Shown here piece after piece: positions 1 to 12,484 of a DNA stretch of 51,625 bases; within the stretch, counting starts at the first letter, position 1; every line of letters starts with the position of its first letter. The position numbers and the translations under genes are program-made. The notes under the pieces were generated by a model. It ran no database searches and was not told where the DNA came from. It saw nothing but the letters and a program-made list of their open reading frames with translations. Source of the DNA: an uncultured cyanobacterium (GTDB lineage Bacteria > Cyanobacteriota > Cyanobacteriia > Cyanobacteriales > Microcystaceae); NCBI GenBank assembly GCA_903869185.1, contig CAIPYC010000130.1, positions 1 through 51,625 of the forward strand, in the 5' to 3' direction.

Positions 1-60
1 AGAGGGTTTTCAATTTGTCTCGTAATAGGTTAAGTTGGTTCATTATATCTAAGGGTTTGT

Positions 61-261
61 TTGATGTCTAATAACTTTCTATCAAACCCTTTTCCTGTAA
101 TCTTTGCAACTCTTTTCTACATTTTTTGTCCCGTACTGAGGGTAATCAGTTTTCCTTGGGCAATATTGGTTTCTTATTTGACTTATTCTTGGATTGAACA
201 GCCTGGAATTCATAAAGGCAAAAGGTTAATTCAATTTCATGAAAAAGTGAAATCTAAATAA
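61..261 (+). pseudogene. C-terminal remnant of a membrane acyltransferase (acyltransferase-3 type), probably frameshifted
   Basis: The 66-codon reading frame ends in a hydrophobic helix followed by SYLTYSWIEQPG and a basic tail. This resembles the C-terminus of OafA/YrhL-type acyltransferase-3 proteins, where a last helix precedes an (I/L)E(Q/R)P motif. Upstream, a different frame is open from the window edge to a TAA at about 54-56 and reads like the segment just before (RNRLSWFIISKG), so the gene looks frameshifted around position 55. Only the tail lies in the window. The TTG at 61 and ATG at 64 are not convincing real starts. If it is a real short gene instead, it would be a small one- or two-helix membrane protein. 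The family call is by motif resemblance only. Confidence 0.45.
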
Positions 262-322
262 CCTTGGCAGAAAACATTAGAGAATTATCCTACAAACCAA
301 TAGAAAGAATGTTGGCTATGTC

Positions 323-820
323 TTAAATACCAATTACATACTTGCGCCACTGATGTTCGGAATCGCTTTTAGTCTGTTTTACTAGTTCAAAATAGAGGCT
401 ACTATGTGGCTTACGTGGTTGAGAGAGCAACGGCATATTGGCTTCTCTGGGGGTACGGTTTCCCTTATGTACATTACAGCGAACACAAGCTGTTACTAAA
501 TTTTCCCAACTATCCCCCCCAGAGCGTGATTTCGGCACAATATGATCCAAAGTCAGATCTTCTCCTCTATGGTTGCAATATTGGCAGGTATGACGATCTC
601 TTTCCAAAACATTACGTCGGGTCAGCGGAATTTCTTTATAGGGGATCTGGACATAATGCCGGAGCCTGATTACGGTAGGGAGCGGAAAACCAGCACAGAG
701 AATCTGTCCGTTGTGCTCAAGTTGTTCAGCTTTTCCTTTGAGAAGCAGTACTACCGCCCTGCGCCAACTGGTAATATTGAGAGGTTCATAGGAGGCATTG
801 AGAACTAGAACCTTAGCCAT
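323..820 (-). CDS. HNH endonuclease
   Basis: This 165-residue protein belongs to the conserved cyanobacterial HNH nuclease family. The N-terminal region begins MAKVLVLNASYEPLN. The nuclease core has two CxxC-type zinc-binding pairs, CQYC and CVRC, flanking the catalytic LDHIVPKSRSGG segment and the closing N-V-H-K-G-N. The ATG at 820 is preferred because homologues start at MAKVL; a GTG at 829 would add three residues. The expected activity is metal-dependent DNA cleavage, but the biological role of this family in cyanobacteria is not settled. It is convergent with the acyltransferase remnant and divergent from katG. A run of seven G residues (C at 514-520 on the plus strand) lies inside the coding region. 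Confidence 0.9.
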   Translation of the reverse strand: MAKVLVLNASYEPLNITSWRRAVVLLLKGKAEQLEHNGQILCAGFPLPTVIRLRHYVQIPYKEIPLTRRNVLERDRHTCQYCNHRGEDLTLDHIVPKSRSGGDSWENLVTACVRCNVHKGNRTPREANMPLLSQPRKPHSSLYFELVKQTKSDSEHQWRKYVIGI

Positions 821-890
821 AGAGATCACAAATCTGGATCATTTTAATCAAAATGGTAACATACCTTATAAGAAAAATATAAGAAATAAA

Positions 891-927
891 TTAGTTAAAC
901 TAATCGTAAGATTCTTTTACGTAAAAG
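891..927. promoter_or_regulatory. Two palindromes upstream of katG, candidate operator
   Basis: Two inverted repeats lie in the 194-base spacer between the HNH gene and katG. One is TTAGTTAAACTAA at 891-903 (6-bp arms around one central base). The other is CTTTTACGTAAAAG at 914-927, a perfect 14-bp palindrome. Their centres are about 24 bp apart. They are about 90 bp upstream of the katG start, which is a suitable place for a repressor or activator. I could not match them to a known Fur, PerR or NtcA box. Confidence 0.4.
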
Positions 928-975
928 GGTAGTAATTGAATCTGTTTAGCTTTAGCTATAAACAGTAATAATTAA

Positions 976-3210
<2,235 letters not shown>

Positions 3211-3373
3211 GAAAGCATCTAAAATCAACTGAATATTCCTGGTAGTCAATTGTTTCGAGCCTCATTTGCTTTTGTAGAACCATCTCTTCTGCTGATTCAA
3301 TATAGTGCTCGAGCTTTTGGCTCATTTCATACTGTAGAACTCACGTTTCTCAGTGTCAGTTTTCCATATTGCA

Positions 3374-3408
3374 AGCCCTGCAGAATAACACTATGCAGAT
3401 CTAGGGCT
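3374..3408 (-). repeat. Inverted repeat at the secA stop codon
   Basis: AGCCC/GGGCT arms enclose a second pair CTGCA/TGCAG, and the structure overlaps the secA stop codon (3407-3409). On the minus strand there is no clear T-run after it, so it is at best a weak terminator for secA or a 3' end stabiliser. Confidence 0.25.
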
Positions 3409-6199
3409 ATGTTTGGGGCTCAAACTTGAAGAGAGAATAAACTACATTGCGCCGAATATCTATCATCATCTCCAAGAACATCTGATAGCCCTCTTGTTTA
3501 TATTCGATCAAAGGATCAAGCTGAGCATAGCCTCTTAGTCCAATAGATTCCTTGAGTGCTTCCATCGCCTGAAGATGCTCTTTCCATAAAGTGTCTATCT
3601 GGTTGAGGATAAAATATCTTTCCGCATCTCGCATCAACCCTGGTCTGACACCCTCGATTTCCACTTCTTTTTTCTCGTAGGCTTGGCGTACTTCTTCATG
3701 TAGGAAGTTTTTGATTTCACTGACCTGCATATCCTGTACATCCTCAACAGTGAGCCCTTCCAAAAGATAGACGAATTCTTTGGATTTATTGAGCATACCA
3801 TCGAGGTTCCATTCATCTGAAGGTAGATCAGGATTAATATAGGCATCTACTATTTCATCCATGGTCTTTTCAGCATATTGCAGGACTTGTTCTTTGAGAT
3901 CTAGTCCTTCTAAGACCCGACGACGTTCGGTATAGATAGCTTTGCGCTGATTATTCATGACTTCGTCATACTCAAAAACCTGCTTACGCGTGTCATAGTA
4001 GAAAGTTTCTACTTTCTTTTGCGCGCCTTCAAGCGAACGAGTCAACATTTTGGATTCAATAGGCATGTCTTCTTCTACTCGGAAGGCATTCATTAGACCG
4101 GCTACCCTATCTCCCCCGAAGATTCTCAGGAGATTATCCTCTAGACTCAAAAAGAATTTGGTAGACCCTGGATCTCCTTGTCGAGCGGCCCTTCCCCTGA
4201 GTTGGTTATCAATCCTTCTGGATTCATGGCGTTCGGTTCCGATTACATGCAGTCCACCTAAAGCAACGACATTGTCATGTTCGCGATCTGTAAAGGACTC
4301 GTATTCGCTGCGAATCAACTTATAAACCTCACGCAGTTTAATGATCACAGGATCTTCAGTGGGAGCTTTTTCAGCAGCGATTGCTATTTTTTCATCTGCC
4401 TCCAATTCCGAAAGACTCTGAAATCCATATTGCTCAACAGCAAATTTGACTGAATCCTTGAGCATCTGTTCAGCCTTGGAAGAAAGGTCGGTTGGAAAGA
4501 GCCCATCAGATGTTGCACGCCAATTCTTGCCTTTGGATTTATCTCCCCCAAATCCTTTCACCCGTTCTTTCTTACTGACTGCAGAGACAGCATAGGGACT
4601 ATCGCCTTCAGGCTGAACTATTTGGGGCATAAAATATTCTCGAATTTTCAGGCGGGACATATAGTCAGCATTACCGCCAAGGATAATATCTGTACCTCTT
4701 CCAGCCATGTTAGTAGCAATGGTTACTGTTCCCTTTCTACCGGCCTGGGCTACGATCTCCGATTCTCTTTCTACGTTTTCTGGCTTGGCATTGAGAATAT
4801 TATGGGGAATTTTCTTTTGTACTAAGTAATGGGAAAGAACTTCCGATTTTTCTACACTGGTGGTACCAACTAGAATTGGACGACCTTGCTGATATAAGGT
4901 TTCGCATTCATCAGCAATAGCTTGCCATTTGGCTTTTTCGTTTTTATAAACTACATCAGATAAATCTCCTCTACTAGATGGACGATTAGTCGGGATAATT
5001 GTCACTTGTAGATTGTAGACTTTCTCTAGTTCGGTTTCTTCGGTCTTGGCAGTTCCAGTCATCCCGCCGAGTTTAGGATAGAGCAAGAAGAAATTTTGAT
5101 AGGTGATAGTGGCCAGAGTCTGGGTTTCCTTTTGAACCTCTACTCTTTCTTTAGCCTCTATTGCCTGGTGTAGTCCATCACTCCAGCGGCGTCCTGGCAT
5201 TACCCTACCTGTAAATTCATCGACAATAACCACCTCGCCACCACGCACAATGTAGTTTACATCTTTAATGTAAAGTTCTTTAGCTTTGATAGCATTAAAA
5301 ACATAGTGAGCCCAAGGGTTATCCGTTTCATAGAGATCACCTACGCCCAAAAGCTTTTCAGCGTTTTTGAAACCCTCATCTGTCATTAGGACATTACGGG
5401 CTTTTTCATCCACCTCATAGTCTTTGCCATCTCCTTCTGTAACCTGTTTGGTGAGTTGATTGGCAATTTCAGCGGCCGCTGTGTATTTTTCGCTAGAATC
5501 GTCAACCTGTCCTGAAATGATCAGAGGAGTTCTGGCTTCATCTATCAAGACTGAATCTACTTCATCAATGATGCAGTAATTAAATGGCCTTTGCACCACC
5601 TCAGCCATAGAGGTAGACATATTATCTCTAAGATAGTCAAAACCGAGTTCGCTATTAGTAGTATAAGTGATGTCACAGCCATAGTTCTTCTTGCGTTCTG
5701 ATGGACTCATACCTTGTTGAATCAGACCGACAGAAAGACCCAGAAACTTGTGCACTTGACCCATCCATTCAGCATCGCGTCTGGCTAAATAATCGTTAAC
5801 CGTAACCACATGAACCCCCAGTCCAGTGAGTCCATTAAGATAAGCCGGTAGAGTTGAGACTAGGGTTTTCCCCTCTCCAGTTTTCATCTCAGCAATCTGC
5901 CCTTTATGCAGAACAATACCGCCCAACATCTGTACATCAAAATGACGCATGCCCAATACTCGCTTGCCAGCTTCTCTGACAATAGCAAAAGCTTCAGGTA
6001 ATATATCCTCTAAAATCTCTTCTCTTTCTTTTGCACTGCGTACTCCTTCTAATCTTTGCCTAAAAGCCGCAGTTTTTGCTTTTAGATCTTCATCTGAGAA
6101 AGTCTGTATTTCTTCTTCTAGAAGGTTTATCTCAGTAACTGTGGGCTGCAGTTTTTTTACTTTTCGCAGATTAGGATCGCCCAGCAATGTTTTTAACAT
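3407..6199 (-). CDS. secA: Preprotein translocase ATPase SecA
   Basis: SecA is the motor that pushes unfolded preproteins through SecYEG; in cyanobacteria it serves both plasma and thylakoid membranes. The 930 residues show the expected order: Walker A GEGKT at 108-112, DEVD box at 212-215, preprotein-binding region, second helicase domain with the [17 protein letters not shown] segment, then helical wing/scaffold domains. Between the NADYM segment and the HVIGTERHE segment there is a long insertion (roughly 100 residues), which is typical of cyanobacterial and plastid SecA. The C-terminal zinc-binding tail of proteobacterial SecA is absent, also as expected here. Motif VI reads [11 protein letters not shown]. 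It lies 94 bases downstream of the cytochrome c gene on the same strand. Confidence 0.98.
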   Translation of the reverse strand: MLKTLLGDPNLRKVKKLQPTVTEINLLEEEIQTFSDEDLKAKTAAFRQRLEGVRSAKEREEILEDILPEAFAIVREAGKRVLGMRHFDVQMLGGIVLHKGQIAEMKTGEGKTLVSTLPAYLNGLTGLGVHVVTVNDYLARRDAEWMGQVHKFLGLSVGLIQQGMSPSERKKNYGCDITYTTNSELGFDYLRDNMSTSMAEVVQRPFNYCIIDEVDSVLIDEARTPLIISGQVDDSSEKYTAAAEIANQLTKQVTEGDGKDYEVDEKARNVLMTDEGFKNAEKLLGVGDLYETDNPWAHYVFNAIKAKELYIKDVNYIVRGGEVVIVDEFTGRVMPGRRWSDGLHQAIEAKERVEVQKETQTLATITYQNFFLLYPKLGGMTGTAKTEETELEKVYNLQVTIIPTNRPSSRGDLSDVVYKNEKAKWQAIADECETLYQQGRPILVGTTSVEKSEVLSHYLVQKKIPHNILNAKPENVERESEIVAQAGRKGTVTIATNMAGRGTDIILGGNADYMSRLKIREYFMPQIVQPEGDSPYAVSAVSKKERVKGFGGDKSKGKNWRATSDGLFPTDLSSKAEQMLKDSVKFAVEQYGFQSLSELEADEKIAIAAEKAPTEDPVIIKLREVYKLIRSEYESFTDREHDNVVALGGLHVIGTERHESRRIDNQLRGRAARQGDPGSTKFFLSLEDNLLRIFGGDRVAGLMNAFRVEEDMPIESKMLTRSLEGAQKKVETFYYDTRKQVFEYDEVMNNQRKAIYTERRRVLEGLDLKEQVLQYAEKTMDEIVDAYINPDLPSDEWNLDGMLNKSKEFVYLLEGLTVEDVQDMQVSEIKNFLHEEVRQAYEKKEVEIEGVRPGLMRDAERYFILNQIDTLWKEHLQAMEALKESIGLRGYAQLDPLIEYKQEGYQMFLEMMIDIRRNVVYSLFKFEPQT

Positions 6200-6293
6200 A
6201 TTTTCTCTAGAGCCTTGTTGAGCTATTATCTATCTTTATTTTATTTATAGTTACCTTGGATTTTAACATTTTTGGACTCCAGTATCAGGAACC

Positions 6294-6767
6294 TCATTGC
6301 CACTGGTTGCTCAGATCGCGAAAATCAAAACTGTTGGCACTTGGATGACAAATAATACATGTTTTGAGGGTGAGAGGTTCAGGAAGGGGTATTGCAGGAT
6401 GAAGTGCCTTAAAATAACGAGATTCATCCAAATGTTGTGGTACTTGCTCATCTTGATTGAGAGGACGAGAATAATACTTCATATACTGCCAAATCAATAT
6501 CTGATTCAAGCTAACCAGATTGACAGAGGTTCCATAGTGATTCTGCGGTTTTTCCAGAATCTTGCGCCAGGTTTCTGTAGGCATCACCTCGGGGGGGATA
6601 GCAATATGACAACTTGAACAAGATTCCAAATAGGTTTCTCGTCCTGCCTGAAAACGTTCGGGAATCGGTTCTAAAGACCAGGCAGAAAGTTGCCAGCCTG
6701 CCACTAAACAGAAAAAAATTATCGCTAAGATAGATAGAATGTTTATTTTTTTTAAGCTGCTTAACAT
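6294..6767 (-). CDS. Secreted or membrane-anchored diheme cytochrome c
   Basis: This 157-residue protein has a hydrophobic N-terminal segment (about residues 10-28) that acts as a signal peptide or anchor. Two CxxCH heme c sites follow, at 50-54 (CSSCH) and 137-141 (CIICH). It resembles the dihaem cytochrome c (DHC) family found in cyanobacteria. It should be located in the lumen or periplasm and transfer electrons, but the partner is unknown. It starts only 7 bases after the moxR stop, so it is the third gene of a ribF-moxR-cytochrome operon. A run of seven C/G lies at 6591-6597 inside the gene. The heme sites make the cytochrome call firm; the family name is less certain. Confidence 0.88.
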   Translation of the reverse strand: MLSSLKKINILSILAIIFFCLVAGWQLSAWSLEPIPERFQAGRETYLESCSSCHIAIPPEVMPTETWRKILEKPQNHYGTSVNLVSLNQILIWQYMKYYSRPLNQDEQVPQHLDESRYFKALHPAIPLPEPLTLKTCIICHPSANSFDFRDLSNQWQ

Positions 6768-6774
6768 AATTGAA

Positions 6775-7698
6775 CTAATTGAAATCCTTGGTATCTAAAG
6801 TGACAGAATTGAGAAGTCGTTCGACAATCTTCCTGCTGGATTTACCGGTAACTGGAATCAGGCGATGGGAGAGAACATATGGCGCCATGAACTTAATATC
6901 ATCAGGAATAGTATAATTTCTGCCAGAGATATATGCCCAAGATTGGGCAGCTCTTTGAAGAGCCAAACTTCCCCTCGGACTAAGTCCTAGCACAATCTCT
7001 TGATCCTCTCTGCTGCTCTGGGCTAAGGCAACAATATATCCGCGCAGTTCTGGAAGTACTTTGACCTCTCTAGATGCCATCTGGAGTCTCAAGAGATCTT
7101 CTAAGGATAGACTAGAAGACGAATTTTCATGTTTATCTTGTTTTGATTGTTGTTCGAGCATTTTAATTTCTTCCTGCCTATTAGGATAACCCAGGCTCAG
7201 TGAGAGAGTAAACCTGTCCATCTGAGCTTCAGGCAGAGGAAATGTGCCCTGATATTCAAAAGGATTTTGAGTGGCAATTACCAGGAACGGCTGAGGTACT
7301 CCCCTGGTTTGTCCATCGATAGTGATTTGCTGCTCCTCCATTACTTCGAGTAGGGCCGATTGGGTGCGTGGAGTTGCTCTGTTGATTTCATCAGCTAAGA
7401 GAATATTGGTAAAAGCTGGACCGGGCAGAAACTCAAATTTACCAAATCCAGGATTCCAGACATTGGTGCCTGTGATATCAGATGGCAGCAGATCACTAGT
7501 GCATTGAATACGTTGAAAATTCCCACCAATCGAGCGGGCAATTGATTTAGCCAATAAAGTCTTTCCTACTCCCGGTACATCTTCAAGAAGAACATGTCCT
7601 CCACTTAAAAAAGCGCTCAGAACCAGTCTTATTTCCTGTTCCTTGCCAACTATAATAAGATTTATATTGTTAATTAGAGTTGTCAGTAGATCACGCAT
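6775..7698 (-). CDS. MoxR-family AAA+ ATPase
   Basis: MoxR ATPases are chaperone-like AAA+ proteins that help assemble or activate metalloenzymes and membrane complexes, often together with von Willebrand factor A (VWA) domain partners. The 307 residues show Walker A GVGKT at 43-47, Walker B LLADEINRA with D103/E104, sensor 1 in IATQNP, and the C-terminal lid domain with GLSPRGSLAL. The ATG is preceded by AAGGAAT, which overlaps the end of the ribF region 10 bases upstream. No VWA protein lies next to it in this window. The next gene is a diheme cytochrome c, so a role in cytochrome or membrane complex maturation is possible, but that is inference. Confidence 0.93.
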   Translation of the reverse strand: MRDLLTTLINNINLIIVGKEQEIRLVLSAFLSGGHVLLEDVPGVGKTLLAKSIARSIGGNFQRIQCTSDLLPSDITGTNVWNPGFGKFEFLPGPAFTNILLADEINRATPRTQSALLEVMEEQQITIDGQTRGVPQPFLVIATQNPFEYQGTFPLPEAQMDRFTLSLSLGYPNRQEEIKMLEQQSKQDKHENSSSSLSLEDLLRLQMASREVKVLPELRGYIVALAQSSREDQEIVLGLSPRGSLALQRAAQSWAYISGRNYTIPDDIKFMAPYVLSHRLIPVTGKSSRKIVERLLNSVTLDTKDFN

Positions 7699-7708
7699 TA
7701 CAAATTCC

Positions 7709-8620
7709 TTAAATTAAAAACGCTGCAGTTTTCATCAGCTCCTTAGCTTTCTGGCAGTCTTTGGTAATTTGATCCCTGAGTTCTATTAATGAATCAAAGC
7801 GCATTTCTGCTCGCAGAAAGTTCTCTAGGCTAATTGTCAAGCTCTGACCATAGATATCCTCGTTCCAATCAAATATATGGACTTCAATGCTTTCTTTCTT
7901 GCCCTCAAGGGTAGGTCTAATGCCAATATTTACCACTCCATAGCACTGTTTATTTCCAATTTGGAGTTTAACTGAATAAACACCATAGCGAGGTAGAAGT
8001 TTTTCTGGAGGGATTTCTAGATTAGCAGTAGGATAGCCGAGCGATTTACCAATATGCTCACCATGGATCACCCTGCCACTCAAGCTATAATTTCTGCCCA
8101 ACATATCATTGGCAAGCTTAATTTCCCCGATATCTAAATAGTGGCGAATCTGAGAACTACTGATCCGCTCAGCTTGTTTTTTTAGCTTGCTAACCAAGAC
8201 TTGGATTCCTAATGATGAGCCTATTTTTTGCAGATCCTTGGCTTTTCCTTGCCTCTGGTGTCCAAAACAAAAATCTTCTCCCACACTGATAAAGCGGGCA
8301 TCAAAATTGTTAACAAGAATTTTTTTTACGAACTCTATTGCGCTTAAATTAGCTAATTGAGCATCAAAGGGAAGTGTAATGACTTGAACGACTCCCAGTT
8401 CCTTAAAACGAGCAATCTTTTCAGCCTGGGGTGTCAATAACTTGTGTTTTTGACCACTAAAAAATTCCCTCGGATGTGGCTCAAAAGTTATCACTGTTGG
8501 ACAGCAGCCAGGATAATTGAGTATGGGAGTCAAGACATCCTGATGTCCCAAATGTATTCCATCGAAGTTACCAAGCGCGATTGCTGTCGGTGTAATCAAC
8601 TGGACATCTGAGTACTGCAC
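7709..8620 (-). CDS. ribF: Bifunctional riboflavin kinase / FAD synthetase
   Basis: This enzyme phosphorylates riboflavin to FMN and adenylates FMN to FAD. The N-terminal nucleotidyltransferase domain has the GNFDGIHLGHQ motif near residues 17-27 and ISSSQIRHYL near 153-162. The C-terminal riboflavin kinase domain carries GYPTANLEIP and the GVVNIGIRPT segment. The length of 303 residues is normal. The start is a GTG at 8620; no in-frame ATG exists near the N-terminus. It is the first gene of the ribF-moxR-cytochrome c unit and is divergent from the DUF423 gene. Confidence 0.96.
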   Translation of the reverse strand: MQYSDVQLITPTAIALGNFDGIHLGHQDVLTPILNYPGCCPTVITFEPHPREFFSGQKHKLLTPQAEKIARFKELGVVQVITLPFDAQLANLSAIEFVKKILVNNFDARFISVGEDFCFGHQRQGKAKDLQKIGSSLGIQVLVSKLKKQAERISSSQIRHYLDIGEIKLANDMLGRNYSLSGRVIHGEHIGKSLGYPTANLEIPPEKLLPRYGVYSVKLQIGNKQCYGVVNIGIRPTLEGKKESIEVHIFDWNEDIYGQSLTISLENFLRAEMRFDSLIELRDQITKDCQKAKELMKTAAFLI

Positions 8621-8746
8621 GAGTGTTGATAAATATTAATTAAAGTTATTAATAGCCATAATAACCCCTCAAGAACCATACTTAGGATAGGATTGGTTGT
8701 GAATCCTTCTTTAATAGTTTCTTACAATCTTTTTAGGCGAGAATAT

Positions 8747-9133
8747 GTGGAAAAAGTATTTTTGAATTTAGGCTGTCTCTTGGCAGCTACAGCGATCATG
8801 GGTGGAGCCTTTGGTTCTCATGCTCTTAAAGCAAGGCTTACACTGGAGTATCTCGGTATCTGGGAAACCGCCCTGAGATATCAGATGTATCATGCACTGG
8901 CTCTGATTGTTATAGGATTGTTGTCAGAAAAACCCAACATACCAACTATGGGATTAATGACTGCTGGCTACACTATTTTCTTGGGTACAATCTTATTTTC
9001 TGGAAGTCTCTATATTTTGAGTTTAAGCCAAATAAAGATTTTAGGGATTATCACTCCGATAGGAGGGCTGGCTTTGATCATTGGTTGGCTAACTCTTGCT
9101 GTTACAATCTCTCTAGCAAGAACATCAAAATGA
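8747..9133 (+). CDS. DUF423 family membrane protein
   Basis: This small integral membrane protein of about 128 residues has four hydrophobic segments and the family signature GGAFGSHALKARL near the N-terminus. The function of the family is unknown. The open frame extends upstream to TTG 8693 and GTG 8699. I prefer GTG 8747 because homologues start a few residues before the first helix and because AGGCGAG lies about 9 bases upstream. A strong hairpin follows the stop codon directly. Confidence 0.85.
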   Translation: MEKVFLNLGCLLAATAIMGGAFGSHALKARLTLEYLGIWETALRYQMYHALALIVIGLLSEKPNIPTMGLMTAGYTIFLGTILFSGSLYILSLSQIKILGIITPIGGLALIIGWLTLAVTISLARTSK

Positions 9134-9135
9134 TG

Positions 9136-10352
<1,217 letters not shown>

Positions 10353-10363
10353 TAAAAAAAAGT

Positions 10364-10398
10364 AAAACAGGTGGCAAGATCTAACCATCTGTTTTTTT
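10364..10398 (+). terminator. Intrinsic terminator between sqdB and sqdX
   Basis: The arms AAACAGGTGG (10365-10374) and CCATCTGTTT (10385-10394) make a 10-bp stem including one G-U pair. A run of seven T (10392-10398) closes the structure. This is a textbook Rho-independent terminator placed 12 bases after the sqdB stop and 25 bases before sqdX. Confidence 0.8.
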
Positions 10399-10423
10399 AG
10401 AATGATATTTTCATGAAATCTGC

Positions 10424-11560
10424 ATGCGAGTTGCTATCTTCACAGAAACTTTTCTGCCCAAAATCGATGGTATTGTTACCCGTCTTCGCCATACAGTAGA
10501 ACATCTCCAGAGAAATGGAGAGCAAGTTCTTCTTTTTTGTCCAGACAGTGGAATCAAAGAGTACAAAGGCGCCAAAATTCAGGGTGTTTCGGCTTTACCT
10601 CTTCCTCTCTATCCAGAACTTAAATTGGCAGTACCTAGACCTACGCTGCGTAGGCACATAGAAGATTTTCAACCGGATCTTATTCATGTGATCAATCCAG
10701 CTGTCTTGGGCTTAGGTGGTATATATTACGCCAAGACTCTCGGTATTCCACTAGTTGCGTCCTATCATACTCATTTACCTCAATATCTTCAGCATTATGG
10801 AGTAGGAGCTCTAGAGGGGCTGTTATGGGAATTGCTGAAGCTGGCTCATAATCAAGCTCAGCTCAATCTCTGTACTTCTAGTGCTATGGTGAAAGAACTC
10901 AGCGCTCATGGTATAGAAAATGTAAATCTCTGGCAAAAGGGAGTAGATACCGAAATGTTTCATCCCCAGCTAAAGAATAAAGGTATGCGAGAGCGTCTCT
11001 CTCGGGGGGATCCTCATAATCCTCTTTTAATCTATGTTGGACGGGTATCTGCAGAAAAACAGATTGAAGATATTAAGCCTATTCTTGAGGCTATTCCCAA
11101 CGCTAATCTGGCCATTGTTGGCAATGGACCTCATCGGACTAGTCTAGAGGAGTATTTTGCTGGGACCAGAACGCATTTTGTTGGCTATCTTGAGGGTTTA
11201 GAATTAGCTTCAGCTTATGCCTGCGCTGATACTTTTATCTTTCCTTCCCAGAGTGAAACCCTAGGACTTGTGTTGTTGGAGGCGATGGCTTCAGGCTGTC
11301 CTGTAGTGGCGGTAAATTCAGGTGGTATTCCTGATATTGTCAGCGATGGATTCAATGGTTTTCTCTTTAGTCCCAATGATCCTAAATCAGCGATTGAAGC
11401 CTGTCGAAAAATCCTGAATTTGAGCGAAAGCCAGAAGGAATTGCTCAGAACCCAAGCTAGAGAAGAAGCGGAAAAATGGAGCTGGGCAGCGGCAACTATT
11501 CAGCTCAAGACCTATTACCAATCTGTCTTAGAAACTAATTACCTTAGTTCGGTTGCTTGA
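10424..11560 (+). CDS. sqdX: SQDG synthase, family 4 glycosyltransferase
   Basis: SqdX transfers sulfoquinovose from UDP-sulfoquinovose to diacylglycerol, the last step of sulfolipid synthesis at the membrane. The 378 residues have the GT-B fold of GT4 enzymes: N-terminal acceptor domain starting [16 protein letters not shown], then [12 protein letters not shown], and the C-terminal donor-binding region with [23 protein letters not shown] (E-x7-E). No clear ribosome binding site is seen before the ATG. The 3' end overlaps lipA on the opposite strand by 22 bases. Confidence 0.95.
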   Translation: MRVAIFTETFLPKIDGIVTRLRHTVEHLQRNGEQVLLFCPDSGIKEYKGAKIQGVSALPLPLYPELKLAVPRPTLRRHIEDFQPDLIHVINPAVLGLGGIYYAKTLGIPLVASYHTHLPQYLQHYGVGALEGLLWELLKLAHNQAQLNLCTSSAMVKELSAHGIENVNLWQKGVDTEMFHPQLKNKGMRERLSRGDPHNPLLIYVGRVSAEKQIEDIKPILEAIPNANLAIVGNGPHRTSLEEYFAGTRTHFVGYLEGLELASAYACADTFIFPSQSETLGLVLLEAMASGCPVVAVNSGGIPDIVSDGFNGFLFSPNDPKSAIEACRKILNLSESQKELLRTQAREEAEKWSWAAATIQLKTYYQSVLETNYLSSVA

Positions 11561-12438
11561 TGGCTCTTATCTCTAGGATATTTCTGCATCAGTTGCTTGA
11601 CTTGTTCGGCATGATAAGAACTGCGGGTTAACGGAGTAGAAACAACTTGTAAAAAACCAATCGATTCACCATATTCGCGCCAAGAATTAAACTGGGCGAG
11701 ACTGATAAATTCTTCAACCTTGAGGTGCTTAGAAGTAGGCTGTAAGTACTGACCTATTGTGACTATATCACAGTTGACATTGCGCAGATCTTCTAAAACA
11801 GCCTTAACCTCATCGCTGGTCTCTCCCAGTCCTACCATGATCCCGGATTTAGTATAGAGCCAGGGAGCTTGATCTTTAGTTCTTTTTAAAAGTTCTAGCG
11901 ATCTTTGATAGTCTCCCTGTGGACGAACGCGTCGATAAAGCCTAGGTACAGTTTCGCTGTTATGGTTGAGAACTTCTGGATCTGCTTGCAAAATTTTATT
12001 TAGAGCAGACCAATTAGCACAGAGATCTGGTATTAGTACTTCAATGGTAGTATCAGGACTTTTTTCTCTAACCACTTCAATACACCTAACAAATTGACTG
12101 GCACCTCCATCGACAAGATCATCTCGATTTACCGAAGTAATCACAACGTGCTGCAACTTCATACGCAAGACTGCCTCGGCTAGACGAACTGGTTCAGAGG
12201 GATCTAATGGTTGTGGTTTCTTCTCAAAATCTATATCACAGTAGGGGCAAGCCCTTGTACAAGCAGGTCCCATAATTAAGAATGTGGCAGTAAGAGCTTG
12301 GAAGCATTCGCCGATGTTGGGACAAGATGCCTCCTCACATACAGTATTCAAATTGAGATCCCGCAGGATTTCCTTGACAGTTCCCACTTTTTGTAATTGG
12401 GGGGCCTTGACTCTCAACCAATCGGGTTTTACGTTCAT
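11539..12438 (-). CDS. lipA: Lipoyl synthase
   Basis: LipA is a radical SAM enzyme that inserts two sulfur atoms into octanoyl groups on lipoyl domains, here probably serving pyruvate dehydrogenase and the glycine cleavage system. Two iron-sulfur sites are present: the auxiliary Cx4Cx5C ([12 protein letters not shown]) and the radical SAM Cx3Cx2C (CTRACPYC). The closing SSYHAEQV supplies the conserved serine. The ATG at 12438 is preferred ([13 protein letters not shown] matches family starts; GGTGA lies upstream), and an ATG at 12453 would add five residues. Cyanobacteria often carry two lipA copies; which one this is cannot be decided here. The 3' end overlaps sqdX. Confidence 0.95.
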   Translation of the reverse strand: MNVKPDWLRVKAPQLQKVGTVKEILRDLNLNTVCEEASCPNIGECFQALTATFLIMGPACTRACPYCDIDFEKKPQPLDPSEPVRLAEAVLRMKLQHVVITSVNRDDLVDGGASQFVRCIEVVREKSPDTTIEVLIPDLCANWSALNKILQADPEVLNHNSETVPRLYRRVRPQGDYQRSLELLKRTKDQAPWLYTKSGIMVGLGETSDEVKAVLEDLRNVNCDIVTIGQYLQPTSKHLKVEEFISLAQFNSWREYGESIGFLQVVSTPLTRSSYHAEQVKQLMQKYPRDKSHQATELR

Positions 12439-12484
12439 CGTTTTAATCACCATTTAAAGTGTTTTTGAGCAAAAACCATGGCGG

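Noticed and set aside
406-808. Two plus-strand frames opposite the HNH nuclease gene
   Set aside because: They are antisense shadows of a well-recognised protein, show no family similarity and have no ribosome binding sites.
6297-6617. 106-codon plus-strand frame in the cytochrome c region
   Set aside because: It is antisense to a gene with two intact CxxCH motifs, and its composition is unlike a real protein.
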